Assembly: GCA_016169945.1 (NCBI GenBank)
Contig: JADLSH010000393.1
Coordinates: 9,833,501-9,897,500, forward strand
Origin: Trachythela sp. YZ-2020
Taxonomy: Eukaryota > Cnidaria > Anthozoa > Malacalcyonacea > Clavulariidae
Reading direction: 5' to 3'
Length of the DNA stretch: 64,000 nt
Each line of letters opens with the position of its first letter. Positions within the stretch are counted from its first letter, which is position 1. The position numbers and the translations under genes are program-made. Below the pieces are notes generated by a model that was not told where the DNA came from, ran no database searches, and saw only the letters and a list, made by a program, of their open reading frames with translations. This document shows positions 1 through 12,200 of the stretch, piece after piece.

Positions 1-1480
1 CGAGTATTACAAAACAAATCCCGTCTTTTATGGTACTAAATGCAAGATCTGTTGCAAAACCTGATGCGTGCGCAGCTTTATATGCGGACATATTGATGTT
101 TGTTGTATCTCGGAAACTTGGCTAAAGGAAACTCACATGGATCATTTTATTTGCCCCAAGGTTTTACCATACTTCTTAAAGATAGAAAAAACCGCCTAGG
201 TGGTGGGACAAAATTAAGACGCTGAATTCTGAATTTTCCGTGGCAACAGTTTATCATCCTCCAAACCCAGAATATAATCAATATGATCTGATTAAGTTCC
301 TCATTGACTCCTGCGAAAAACTGTTATTAATCAACCCAAATTCGACAATAATCATTGCTGGAGCTGTAAATCAGCTAGATTTCAAAATGCTAATTAACCA
401 TCTGTCGTTTGTCCAGCTTATCAAATCACCCACCAGAGGGCCAAGAATCTTAGATGTGTTCCTTACAAATGTACCACACTTTTGGAAGAAAATCAAAGTG
501 GAAAAAAGCTTGGTGAGATCTGACCACAGCATGGTTTTAGTACATCCTAGGGAAACTGTAAAAGCAGATAGAAAAACGACTTTTTTTCGAGACGTTGACG
601 TTAGATATCAGAACCAGTTAAAAATGATGCGCGAGTTGGAACTGGATTAGGATGTTATAACTTCACACGAGAAAACCGTGGATGAAATGGACAGTAAGTT
701 TTAATAAACCATCTATCCATTGTTTGAAAGTGCTTTCCGCGTATAAGAGTAAAGTTATCTACACGCGATCCTCCATTCACGTCACCATTGGTGAAACATC
801 TTCTCAATCTTAGGAAAAAAGCGACGAAAAAACAAGATTTTGAACTTAGTAATCGGCTCCAGGAGAAGATAAATTCATTTATACGCGAAAACCAAATGAG
901 AGCAGTCAGACAGAAACAAAACAATTACAACGGGTTCTAAAAAATGGTGAGAAACAGTAAATAGCATTACGTCGAGGACCAAACACAATATTCCAGTAAG
1001 TGCTTTATTGATCCAAAGGATATAAATATACATTTCCAAAAAATAAACACTGATTGTAACTATAAGACTCCGGACCTCTGTGAGATTCCAGAAGGCACGA
1101 GGATTCCAACCCTGTCTATAAATATAGTTCAACAGTTCTTAAAAAAACAACAAAGAACTGCTGCAGGTCCAGATGATCTACCTTGTTGGTTTTTGAAAAA
1201 CTTTTCGTTAGATCTAGCACCGGTAATCACAATAATATTCAACAAAGAGTGGTAGTCGATGGTGTCGTCACCAATTACCTAGACATCAATCGTGGCGTCC
1301 CGCAGGGAACAGTTTTGGGGCCAATCCTCTTCTCGATTATGGTGAATGAGATCAAACCAATTGACCATAAAAATGAATTAATTAAATTCGCGGATGACAT
1401 GACCTTAGGGGTTCCTGGAACGAATGAAGGCGATACATCTACAGTTGAAGTGAATAATATAATTGAGTGGTCTTAAAGTA
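1..1480 (+). pseudogene. Decayed LINE (CR1/jockey-like): endonuclease and RT remnants
   Basis: Non-LTR retrotransposon remnant. Positions 240-650 translate to the C-terminal half of an endonuclease/exonuclease/phosphatase domain: there is a GAVNQLD stretch where the family normally has GDFN, and the conserved SDHSMVLVH. Positions 1183-1476 translate to reverse transcriptase with RGVPQGTVLGPILF and the catalytic FADDM box. Between them the frame is lost, and about 500 bases carry stops and shifts. The 5' end lies outside the window or is truncated, and no intact ORF remains. Endonuclease followed by RT is the order in ORF2 of the jockey/CR1 group. The exact clade cannot be named from these pieces. 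It is dead as a coding unit. Confidence 0.8.
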
Positions 1481-1846
1481 AAACTCTTTCTTCTTTTCGA
1501 AATAAACATTGACATGGAGTAATCAGTGAATTGATATCCCTGCAAATACTCTAATAACGTTCTTATCATGTAAATAATTTAATATTCTACCTTATTCTAC
1601 CTTATTCTACCGTTTTTAGATTTAAGCTTCTTGTAAATAGATCTAATGTTGTTGTTGGAAATATAATATCCCTCATATAGACTGAAGTATGTCGAATATT
1701 GTACACAGTGCGTGACGAATATCAGCAAGATTTGTACGTTTCTCGTTCGTATTGCACTTGTATTTATCGTATTGCTTCCTTACGTTGATACATCATTGAT
1801 CTGGTTAAAACACAAGTACGTAACTCAAAATGCACAATTATTCTAA
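1481..1846. other. Gene-free spacer with a short 10-mer tandem tract
   Basis: No coding signal seen. At about 1583-1611 a TTATTCTACC unit repeats three times; short tandem tails like this often mark LINE 3' ends, so it may be the tail of the preceding element. Confidence 0.4.
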
Positions 1847-2433
1847 GGGGCCGATTACGAGGTGGGACAATTTTACCGACACCGTGGCTTTTATAGTAGA
1901 TACAGGTAAAAATAATATTGCGATTATATTGCAGCCGGGCCAACTCACCTAGCCGGGACCGCGGTTGTCGCTTGCTGGGTCAACTCACCTAGCCGAGATG
2001 AAAATTGCACTTTCTGTCCATGTGATCGCATTTTCAGCTGAGTTGTCCCGGCAAAGCGAGTTGGAAATCGCACTGCTTTTTATATTGAAAATATAAACAT
2101 ATATAACGTTTAAGAGACTTAAACTAGCATTAAAATGTTTATTTGTGCTTCAATAGACCCTTAGAAATTTCAGACAGCAAAGCGACTGTATTTTACGAAT
2201 GTACAAGCGAAAAAATTTGTTTACGCTAATACTGAATATAATCACACCAACAAACATCAATCGATACGTGAGGAAGCCCTTTGATGCAGCATGTAAACAA
2301 TATTCAATTAACATATAGCAACGATTATTCAACAGTTGAAAAAATGAGGATTAATGAGTTTATTTCAGACCGGGTTAGCCCGAACCATGTAATCGCACCT
2401 ATAAAGAGCCAACTCGCCCATTTAATCGGCCCC
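1847..2433. mobile_element. 587-bp MITE with TAA target-site duplication
   Basis: The ends are inverted copies beginning GGGGCCGATTA and ending TAATCGGCCCC. TAA stands immediately outside both ends (1844-1846 and 2434-2436). The inside carries repeated phrases of the type CCAACTCACCTAGCCGG and no transposase ORF. A 3-bp TWA-type duplication and short inverted termini fit a non-autonomous PIF/Harbinger-like element. The superfamily is inferred from the duplication only. Confidence 0.7.
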
Positions 2434-2436
2434 TAA

Positions 2437-2818
2437 GATGCACACAAGAAAATTGCGTTTTGTGCGGGTGAGTTGGGTGACCTGTGGAAGTGCAAGTTTG
2501 GGAATACTTGCCTAGAGACATGCTATTGTTCATTGTTGCTTTATTGTGTTTGTCCTCTTTGGCACTTTGCTAAATGCGCCCGTAATTGCGAAATGCCTAT
2601 TGTTGAATCACCATGAGCAGATACATGTACGCTTAGCGTACCTATTTTTTATGATTACTATGATTAAATGAGTCATTATTTGCAGTCGCGAAAGTTGTTA
2701 CAAATTTCTTAAGGACCTAAGTAGGTCTTTCTACTCAGACCCCAGAAAATATATCTGATTTTATAGGGGGTCCATTTCCGCGGAAGGGGGTACATATACG
2801 CTAGCGGATATGGACCGA

Positions 2819-2854
<36 letters not shown>

Positions 2855-3682
2855 TACCCGGCTTTACGCTTAACATTGCAACTATTAAGTTATTTTCCGA
2901 AAACAAATCATGCAATATATCGCATCTATAATTCCTCCTTTTAACACATGGAATTTACAAGTTTACTTTACAAGATATTCTCGCATAACCTTCATACATA
3001 TTCAATCTGCTGAGTTTATTTCAAGCACAGAAAAATACTTCAGTGATCTATTATAGGTTAGTCTAGTTAAGATGGTGTGTTAAATGTTCGACAAAACCAC
3101 TTAACAAGAAATATGTCGTGCAGAGTAACACTAACGGAACTTGGTCTACCGTAAACCTCCGATTATAACCCCCCCCCGAACATAAGCCCCCCGTCTATAA
3201 GCTCATCACATTACTAACGTTCACACCATTCCAAATATAAGCCCCCCCCCCCCGCGAATATAAGCCCACTATACCGGCATATAATACTATTGCACTCAAA
3301 AAATTCCACATAGCGGTAACTGAACAAAAACATTTTATACTAGTGTGTATTTAAATGTTATAAAGTATTAATTTTACAAAACGCTTGAATGGTCGTCCTG
3401 ATGGTGTTTCAAGGCGTCACGGACGAATCTTTTGTGTAGCTTTGGCCCGTAAAGGAAGTATGTACACGGAAGTTCTATTCCCACTCCGAAGACCCATCTG
3501 AACACGCGTTATTAATTTTTGTAATTAACGGGAAAGAAATGGCAAGCGGCCCCTCGATCATTATTCTAATCGAAAATCAAAAGTAAGAATATAGAATAGA
3601 CCCCTGCCTTGTTTATGGTTTGCTGGCAGGCAAATGTATTTTAAAAAGTTCGCAACAGAGCTTCGTCATTGTTGTATTCATT
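2437..3682. other. Gene-free repeat-rich stretch
   Basis: No gene is supported. At 2700-2870 a G-rich repeat uses GGGGGTCCA(A/T)(A/T)TCC-type phrases three times. At 3160-3275 a dispersed-repeat-like segment holds long C runs separated by AATATAAGC phrases. The remainder is unique AT-rich DNA. Confidence 0.4.
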
Positions 3683-3958
3683 TAGCCTCCTCCGCAGGCA
3701 ACTCTTATTCGGCAAAATATTCGAAATTTTCACTATTTTAGACAAGGTTTTGACTGAGATATAATTTGGCCGAGCGAAATTGGTTATGGTTAGGGACTGC
3801 CAATATCCCCTTTATCCCTTTGCTAACCTCCCAATATCTCCCTTATCCCTTTCTATCTCCATGCCTATAACTATTTTCGCTCAGACAAACGGGGTTTTTG
3901 CTTAGAAAAACGGGGGAAACTACCGGAGTAAAATAAGAGTGGCCTGCGGAGGAGGCTA
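3683..3958. mobile_element. 276-bp MITE with 9-bp target-site duplication (Mutator-like)
   Basis: The left end TAGCCTCCTCCGCAGGC is matched by its reverse complement at the right end; the inverted arms extend about 28 bp with one mismatch. GTATTCATT flanks both sides exactly (3674-3682 and 3959-3967). A 9-bp duplication is typical of Mutator-like elements. There is no coding capacity. A related terminus (CCTGCGGAGGAGGC) recurs at 20761-20774. Confidence 0.8.
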
Positions 3959-4269
3959 GTATTCATTGACATTGTGGAATCCTATAAGTGGAACATAATC
4001 TTTTGTATATTCGGAATTTGCCTGGCAGCAAAATGTAAAAAAAAGGCAAGGGACCTATCATATTGTCAATTTCATCCAAATAGTGTTGCAAATACAAATG
4101 GCGTGAATCCCGCGTGATTTTAACACTTTTATGAGTGAACTTAAATCTAAATTGAATTGGCCGACAGATACTAGACCGACAGACGTTTGACCGACAGGAC
4201 GATTCACCGACAGACATTTAGCCGACAGGACATTTGGCCGACAAGACATTTAGCCGACAGGACATTTCA

Positions 4270-4570
4270 TAGTTCGGAAAGGGGTTATATCCCCCCCTTT
4301 TTGTAAATATCCCCCCCTTTTACCAATGTCCCCCCTTTTTTAAAACTTTTATCCCCCCCTTTTACAACAACTTTTTTCAGAGAGCAAAATTTGACAGGCT
4401 GACACCTGCAAATGGTGCAGAATTAATATTAAGGTTGTGTAATATCCAAAGAAACTTCCATTAACAAAATAATCAACATGAACTCAACATCTATTTTTAG
4501 GGACTCGTCTATACAATTTTTATAACAGCTTTTTGCTCATTCCCCCCTTTTTTAAATCAACCCACCCAGT
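4270..4570 (-). repeat. C-rich dispersed repeat, copy 1
   Basis: Runs of CCCCCCTTTT separated by short spacers, starting next to a GAAAGGGG phrase. The same succession of phrases appears on the opposite strand at 20780-21195, so this is a dispersed family and not simple sequence. Confidence 0.55.
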
Positions 4571-4677
4571 CGGCCCATCGAAGAAAATTTACCAAACGCT
4601 GAATTTAAGACTCAAAGCGATTGTGAGTGATTTGGACTTAAACGCCGACAGCATTTTGGACTATTGCTCGTTTGCAA

Positions 4678-4869
4678 TCGACGCCATCTTGGTTGATTTT
4701 CGTGGCAACTAAAAATCTATATTCTTCATTCTTTGTCGTATTGTGCCAGAAATCGTATACTATTCATAATACAGTAAGATGTTTTCAAAACAAACCAAAA
4801 ATATTAAAGTAACTCAACTATTTCGATGTAAACGGCTGGACAAAACTTTAAAATCAACCAAGATGGCGC
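4678..4869. repeat. Small inverted repeat
   Basis: GCCATCTTGGTTGATTTT near 4684 is mirrored by AAAATCAACCAAGATGGC at about 4850-4868. It is probably a small MITE nested in the foldback element. No target-site duplication was identified. Confidence 0.5.
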
Positions 4870-4905
4870 CTAATGACACGTAGTGACGTCATGTGCAAGC
4901 AAAGA

Positions 4906-5299
4906 ATATACGTGCTATTGCACATAACTTGTAAATATGCGTGAGCGTTACCGATACTACTGTATATACGTGCTATTGCACATAACCTGTAAATATGCGT
5001 GAGCGTTACCGATACTACTGTATATACGTGCTATTGCACATAACTTGTAAATATGCGTGAGCGTTACCGATACTACTGTATATACGTGCTATTGCACATA
5101 ACTTGTAAATATGCGTGAGCGTTACCGATACTACTGTATATACGTGCTATTGCACATAACCTGTAAATATGCGTGAGCGTTACCGATACTACTGTATATA
5201 CGTGCTATTGCACATAACTTGTAAATATGCGTGAGCGTTACCGATACTACTGTATATACGTGCTATTGCACATAACCTGTAAATATGCGTGAAAGTTAC
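4906..5299. repeat. 58-bp tandem repeat, about 6.7 copies
   Basis: Unit starts fall at 4906, 4964, 5022, 5080, 5138, 5196 and 5254, exactly 58 bp apart. Copies are nearly identical; a T/C variant at one position (TAACTTG versus TAACCTG) distinguishes them. The last copy breaks off at about 5299. There are no unique spacers, so it is not a CRISPR array. It forms the core of the foldback-like element. Confidence 0.9.
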
Positions 5300-5555
5300 A
5301 ATAAATGTTATTTCAAGACGTTAAAATAATATAGACGACTTCAAATAATTGAAATGTCGGTGAATTGTCTTGTCGGCCAAACGTCTTGTCGGTGAAATGT
5401 CCTGTCGGCAAAACGTCCGTCGGTCAAATGTCTGTCGGTCAAATGTCTGTCGGCTAAATGTTTGTCGGCTAAATGTCTGTCGGCTAAATGTCTGTCGGCC
5501 AAATGTCTGTCGGCCAAATGTCTGTCGGCCAAATGTCTGTCGCCAAACGTCCGCG

Positions 5556-6287
5556 CACCATAAATTCCACAGAGTCAAAAGTGATAAAAATTTCTATATT
5601 CCTTACTGAAGATACTCCCTCACTATTCGCCATGTTCAAAATATCTTCAAAAATAGAAATGCTGTTGCTTTGATCGCCTTTGATTATAATTCATTATCAT
5701 AATTGCCAAACATTCCAATATTTACAATGCTCGCTCTTGAGTAGTCCGCCATCTTGAAATATTCAATATCGATCCAGTTATACGTATTACACATTTTGTG
5801 GTTACACATTTCATGGTTAGACATTTCGTGGTTACACACCCGGCCGATAGCAATATATCTGCGCTAGCGCAGATACAAAAAGGGTAAAAAAACGACCAAC
5901 ATCTATATCACTACTGTTAATCTATTGTTATACACAATTATATATATCGCATACAAACACAAGTCTCTGTTATGACCTAAATTTGACCGGATAAGTGTGC
6001 AAGCTTTTGTCTATGTATAGTAGCAATGAGAAACGTTTGAGAAACGTTTGCAGGTTTGTTAATCTTGAACTCAGGATGGTACAACATCAATGCAACTCAC
6101 AATACAGGGTATTACAACTGCAATACAATAAAAGAACGTGTGTACATCACCCAGACTGTGCGCATGTCTTCACTCTTCATAGTTGTTGATTAAAATGTTT
6201 TCTAATTATTTGAATACTTGAAATGTAACGTCGTTGATTATTATGTGATGCATCTTTCCACCTAGCGTAAAATAACATTTCATACAG
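5556..6287. other. Gene-free stretch 3' of LIN37
   Basis: A short run of related phrases (GTGGTTACACATTTC type) occurs at 5797-5840, and there is a small palindrome near 5866 (CTGCGCTAGCGCAG). No gene or convincing poly(A) signal for the minus-strand LIN37 gene was seen. Confidence 0.35.
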
Positions 6288-9200
6288 TTAAACTAGACGA
6301 TAGTAATGTAGGCTTGCTTCAAGTCTCCATTTCTGTAAGTCTTGTGTTCTAGAGAAGGATCAGCCTAGCAGTTTTCTAAAGCATGCAAATCCAACATAGC
6401 TGGGATGAGACTTAAGCCTAAATTGGGACGTCACCATTCAAAGTTCATTTTGACACTTTTGTGGTGCTGTAGTAGTAATTGTAAAGACGGAGAGAGAGGG
6501 TTTAACTCTAGGCCGGGCAAGAAATGGTCAAGCACTACTGTAGAATGTTTAGAAAGGACGGGTTTATAGGTTCATTTGACAGGGATGGTGGATGTTTTAA
6601 ACGGTGGGTAATCTTGAAGCAATCATCGCAGGTTTTTTCAAAAGTTCCACAAATCATGAAAATTTCGGAATCCCCCCCACCCAAAAAAATACCTCGCAAG
6701 TTCCCCCAATGTTTCAGAATCGTCAATTAGAACTGACTGATTAGAACACATTCAGAAACGAGCCAACCAGTCAAAAACCAGCTTAGCAACCATCCGAATT
6801 AGAAATAGCCAACAAAATTTCACGGAGTTACAAGTACCTTCGTCGAACTTCTTTCCATCTTGTCATATGTTGATTAAGAAGATCTGATGCTCCAGGGCCA
6901 TCAGTTTGATGAAACTGAAAGAAATATCATGTGTGATTGAACACGTTAACTCGTTAAGCAAATAGTCTGTACGTACTCATTGTACCACTTGGTTCAACAT
7001 AAGATCAAAAATACTGTTTTTTGGTGAAGGAGGGATTGAAGTTTGTCAAATCCTTTTAACAGATATATATATATATCTTGTGCACTGAAGGCTTAAAAAT
7101 CGTACTTTCCGAGAAAGTCTTCTTCTGAACTTAAGACATATTAAGATATACAAAACACAAGACAAAAATACGCTATGCGTGTAGAACTAAACAATCGCAC
7201 AAAACATTGTATGTAATCTACATGCAAAATTAGTCCAGAGTACGTTACTGTATGATTTCTCTCCTGCGTACATGATCGGAAAAAGACGCTGAGGAACACC
7301 GCATTTAAAGTTTCGCCATTGCATACAGATTATATCGATAAAGAAGACTGTTGGTTTGCATTCAATCATATCGTGCAGATCGCCTTTTTAAACAATTAGT
7401 TACATTTGCAAATTCAAAATAAATAACCACGTATGACTGTACGCTTTCGGAGTCCTAAAATGGTGCATCGTTTAACCTATAGAGTATATCGTCTCAATAG
7501 TAAAGCGTGTTACTTACGTCATCGGCATCCCATTTTTCAGTGCGAGTTTGGAGAACAGGATCGGGTATTCTCGAACATGGTAAGTTCTCAGCAACTGGAG
7601 GAGGCAGACTGAACAGAATAATACACTGAGTTAACAGAATGAAGAACTACATGTAAATCATATTATCATTCATCAATAATATTGATTGTTGATTAGGAAA
7701 TCATACTATCTATAATGATCAAGAAGATGCTGCGATGATGATCCATTGGTCTTGTTAAAACTTAGGTGGCATAGCTTTACGAAATGTGACAGGCAAATGA
7801 TATATACTGCACATGGCCCACTTTATTAGATACCGTGATAGGGGCTCCTTATTGGTGAATTGCGGAAATTATTCTGGTGAGAAACGCATCCCCAGGAATA
7901 CTTCTCTCCCAATAAATTGTCAAATATTAACTTTATTGTCCAATAAATTGTACAATGAAATTTGGTTGCATTTGTGCCTTGGTTACTGTAGCATACATGT
8001 TTGAAATGCTGGTACCATACTGGTAGTGAAAATCTTAAATGCGGTACAGTACGATACCTGTTCACAACATCTGAATTTTGACCAGGTTCCTAGAAAAAAT
8101 TACAGTATACATGCAGTATAATGAAATGGTTTAATAAAAATCAAGCTCTCAATGTATATAATATCCTTGCAGCTTGAAGGCTTCGTTCGTCCATTTTAGT
8201 ATGGTATAAAATTAGTGAAGAATGAGTATTCTTCTCGAGAAGATATGAGAAAAATGCAATAAATTTAGATTTTGTGGGTTTCCTATTTCTTCTTGAAAAA
8301 ATCTGGTACGTAGGGTAGATCGGTTTGATCTTTTTTTTCTAAGCTTTTTTAATGTTCATAGGATCGACCGCCATGTTTTTTAGTGCGTGTTTCCACAGGC
8401 CAGAGAAATTTCCTGTCAGATTGTTTCAAATTTTCTTCTTCCGGTCAACTACATTTTCTTCAAAGTGGAAACACTTATCAGCATGATAAATTTATTCAAT
8501 AAAAAGTTTAGGGTCAATTTTTAGGGTCGGGATTTCGACGGCCACAAGCTAGGTATGGTTGGAAAACCGGAAACCCACATATTTTTTCTTTGGCCTAAAC
8601 GAAGCAAACGAGTAAAGTTGACATTCACCACGTTATAAGAATATTAGGGGTGCACCGGATATAGTATCCGGCCGGATAGTGACAAAATTGTACTATCCGG
8701 TATCCGGCCGGATATTTACTATTATCCGGCCGGATACCGGATAATTTGTTTTTCCTGAAGTGTACTAAATTTCCGTTAAAACATAAAAAATACTAAATAC
8801 TTGCAAGGTTATTCATAGGTACCTACTATGAACAAGATAACGTTAAATTTACTTCTTAGTTCTTACCTTCTTACCAAAATATTTCCCAGAGAAACGCCAG
8901 AGTCAATCAATCAAAAAAGGAAAAAGTTTAAGTCCCAGTCCTCCATATGTGCCTTCCCGATTCGGTGAAATACAGTTGCAGTTTTCCATTATTTACAAGT
9001 TGAATTGTCAACTATGTCTTTGTAGAAATTGTATTAAGGTGGCTCCCTACAGTTATTTTAGCTTTATAATAAATCGTTTTTAAAACTTATATTAGATGAC
9101 GAAGTTTTTTTTTATACTCGTAATATTCATACCATCATCTGAATATTTAAAACCCGGTAGTTTCCAGGTCATGTTTCATCATAATGAACAAAACAAGACG

Positions 9201-12200
9201 TATGGAATGTGGGTATGCTAAAGCTAAAATGTATCTAAAAACAAAAAAAAAAACCCATCTTTTTCATTTTTTTTTTCATTAAGTTAAGTTTTATAAATGA
9301 AACTATGATGAAGTTTAATCAAAAATCGCTAATGTGCAATTTTTTAATTTTTTTTTAAAATTAATTATTTTATATAAATTTTAGCGATTTTTTTTTAAAA
9401 AAAAAATAAAATAATTAAATTTAAAAAAAAAATTTAATTTCAAAAAAATTTGAAGATAGGTTAAAAATAAAAAAAAAAAAAACGAAACGCATATAAAGGT
9501 GAAAAATTGGGTCAAAATTGGGTTCTTAACATAAATAAGTCGCTGATTAGTTAATAAGTTAATAATAGTTCACTTTCATCGTGCAAAACGCTCATGTTTT
9601 TTGTTTTTTTTATTTTTTTGTTTTTATCTTTTATCAATTCGTTTTATCAGGACAACCAGAGAAATGGACAAAGTTGATCGGTTATTAGTCCAATGATCGG
9701 TTTTCAAGTCCCAGTTCACGAGCTGAGCGCCACTCAGTTCACAGCTGACAACAGCCGCCTAGTTTTGTTAATCTTAGATGAACAAGTCGGTATTTTGGTA
9801 TAGAACTGTGATATTTTTTGTTTTTATTTTAAACTGTGAACTAAGTATCACTAAACGACTTTAAATAACCTTTTAACAGCTTTTATAATTTACAATAATT
9901 AATAAGTTTTATTTAATAATTAGTGAACATTATATCTAAAATGTAAAAAATTCATTTTTCCTATAATGTTTGTTTAAATTTTCTTTTCTATTGCTGTCAA
10001 GCTTTTTATCAAGCGATATTAATATCATATTAAAATCACTAATTGGTGTTACTGAAGGATGTCACATTTTCATTACATTATTCAAATGGTAAAAATTATA
10101 AATTATCCAGAATGGTAAAAAATTTTTTGTTTTTTTTTTCGATTTTGTTGAATTTCCACTCCACGTTAATGCTTACTGACTTGTTTGCTTCTCTTGCCAC
10201 ATTTTTCTCTTACATCGATCATCTCAAAACCATATCTATTATAAGGTGTTCTGGTATTGAAACTTTTATTAATTTGTGCATCTAATCTTAATATAGACAG
10301 TATATATTATTTGTCAAGTATTCAAATTGATAAAATATCCGGTATCCGGCCGGATAGTAAAAAGCACTATCCGGTGCACCCCTAAAGAATATGAACTTGT
10401 TTATACAGCATGTAATGACAGTAATGTTCTTTTATGCAAAGTTAAAACTGCAACAAGCGCCTCTCTACACTGCATCTCGTGAACACTATACAGTGTATCA
10501 GATATGGTATTTTGCCGTTACTTACCGATATACTTGGGCTGTCAGGTGCTGGCTCTTTTTCTACTTCTTCAGGTTTGTTTTTCATCCATGCACGAGCCAA
10601 GACATACAGTGAAGTATCTTTATTGAACTTCGCAAAGTCCACACTACGGTCAAATAACTTGTGAATGTACCTACATACGGGAAATAAGTAAAACAGAAAT
10701 CAAATTAACCTTACAGGAACATTCAATATAATATACCGGGTGTCTCCAAAAAGTACCGGAGTGTCATTAACAACTTTTTGTATCTAACCTAAATCTCACT
10801 GTATATCAATTTCGTGCAATATGTCGACCATCTCAATGATCTTTCTGGGGGGAATACCGAATTAATCTCCGATTGTGAATCACATGCAGTTATGGAAGTA
10901 ATACTCACAAATAGAACATTTTTATCAAACCTCAACACTTAGAAAAGCAGTATCAGTATATAAATATTTTGCATACATACGTTGCTATGATGACATCATC
11001 AGAAGAAAACATTGTTGAAAAGAAAAAAGAAAGACGAGCATTAAGTCATGTTTATACATATATATTCGGCGGTTGACTGTTGTGTTTTCTACCTGAAAAA
11101 TACAATAAGAACTTCGACGTTTCGAGCGAAGACCCTTCGTCTGGAAGTTAGTAGCGAACTTCCAGACGAAGGGCCTCCGCTCGAAACGTCGAAGTTCTTA
11201 TTGTATTTTTCAGGTAGAAAAACACAACAGTCAACCGCCGAATCTTTGTTACACTCTACCCACACTGGCACCGCACGTTCGAGATATTTATACATATATA
11301 CTTAGATAAACCATGCATGCATGATGTTAAAAAGTTATATAGGTGAACTTACTTTGGGTTGGTAAAGTCACTTGATTTTCTGTAATAAAAAGAGAAAAAG
11401 TGATTGACAATTTTAAACAAGTAAAAGACAACATCAAAAAGACATTGAGCAAGATGTCATTAGCTATCTAAACAATGAAACGACTCTAACAACTTAAATT
11501 TTGATTTTGTAAGTATTTTGCATAACGCACACGTAGTTTCTCCCTTTTACTTGGTGCAAGCAATCTAATAAACTACATTCTATTTTTAATAATTCTTACC
11601 AAAATTATATCAAGTCGAATTAATCTGCATTAACAAAAAAAAGCTTACCAGTGTCTTGTGGTGGATTCTCTCGTTTTATCCTCTTCCTTGGTGTTCTGTT
11701 TCCTGGAGTATAGATATATTTAACCGATAAATTAGGTCAAATTACAGAGAATTTAAACAAAATATATAATATACTGACAAAATGTGTGAAAATATGTGAA
11801 TCCAACTAAGTTAAATGAGTGGCAAGTCATACAGTATTCTGTAGCAATCAGTTACTTACCTGACGACGAGGTTCTTTATAGTAAACGTTCAAATATGAGA
11901 AAGAAAAAACAACATGAATGTACTAATCATATTACGACAATAGAATTTGACATTAAAATTCAAAATATATAGAACTACCTTTTACGTGGTGTTGATGGCT
12001 GAGCTCCAGATGTTGATCTAGAGTTAAAAGGAAAACGCAAGTGGTAACAATTTCAGTAATATGCATTACAGCTAAATTACTAGGGATGCACTGGATAGTG
12101 CATGCTTTTTGCTATCCGGTCGGATACCGGATATTATTTGTGTAAGGTTTAAGCCTTATTTTAAAGTGAATTCAATAATAATTTGAGTTGCTTGAATAAG

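Larger units (their letters stand above)
4157..5555. mobile_element. Foldback-like element with minisatellite arms
   Basis: The left arm (about 4159-4268) is a tandem array of roughly 18-20-bp units of type GCCGACAGGACATTTG. The right arm (about 5353-5551) is a longer array of the same unit in reverse orientation (TGTCGGCCAAATGTC). Between them lie a C-rich repeat (4270-4570), a small inverted repeat (4678-4869) and a 58-bp satellite (4906-5299). Inverted arms made of short tandem repeats are the hallmark of foldback elements. The exact ends and a target-site duplication could not be fixed. No protein gene is present; the apparent ORFs here are translations of the array. Confidence 0.6.

Noticed and set aside
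2150..2332. Minus-strand ORF within the 587-bp MITE
   Set aside because: Short, no motif, and entirely inside a non-autonomous element.
4906..5299. 58-bp repeats as a CRISPR array
   Set aside because: Units are head-to-tail without unique spacers, in an animal genome; it is a satellite.
5321..5609. Open frames of repeated RQTF/CRPNV units
   Set aside because: They are translations of the inverted minisatellite in several frames on both strands, not a protein gene.
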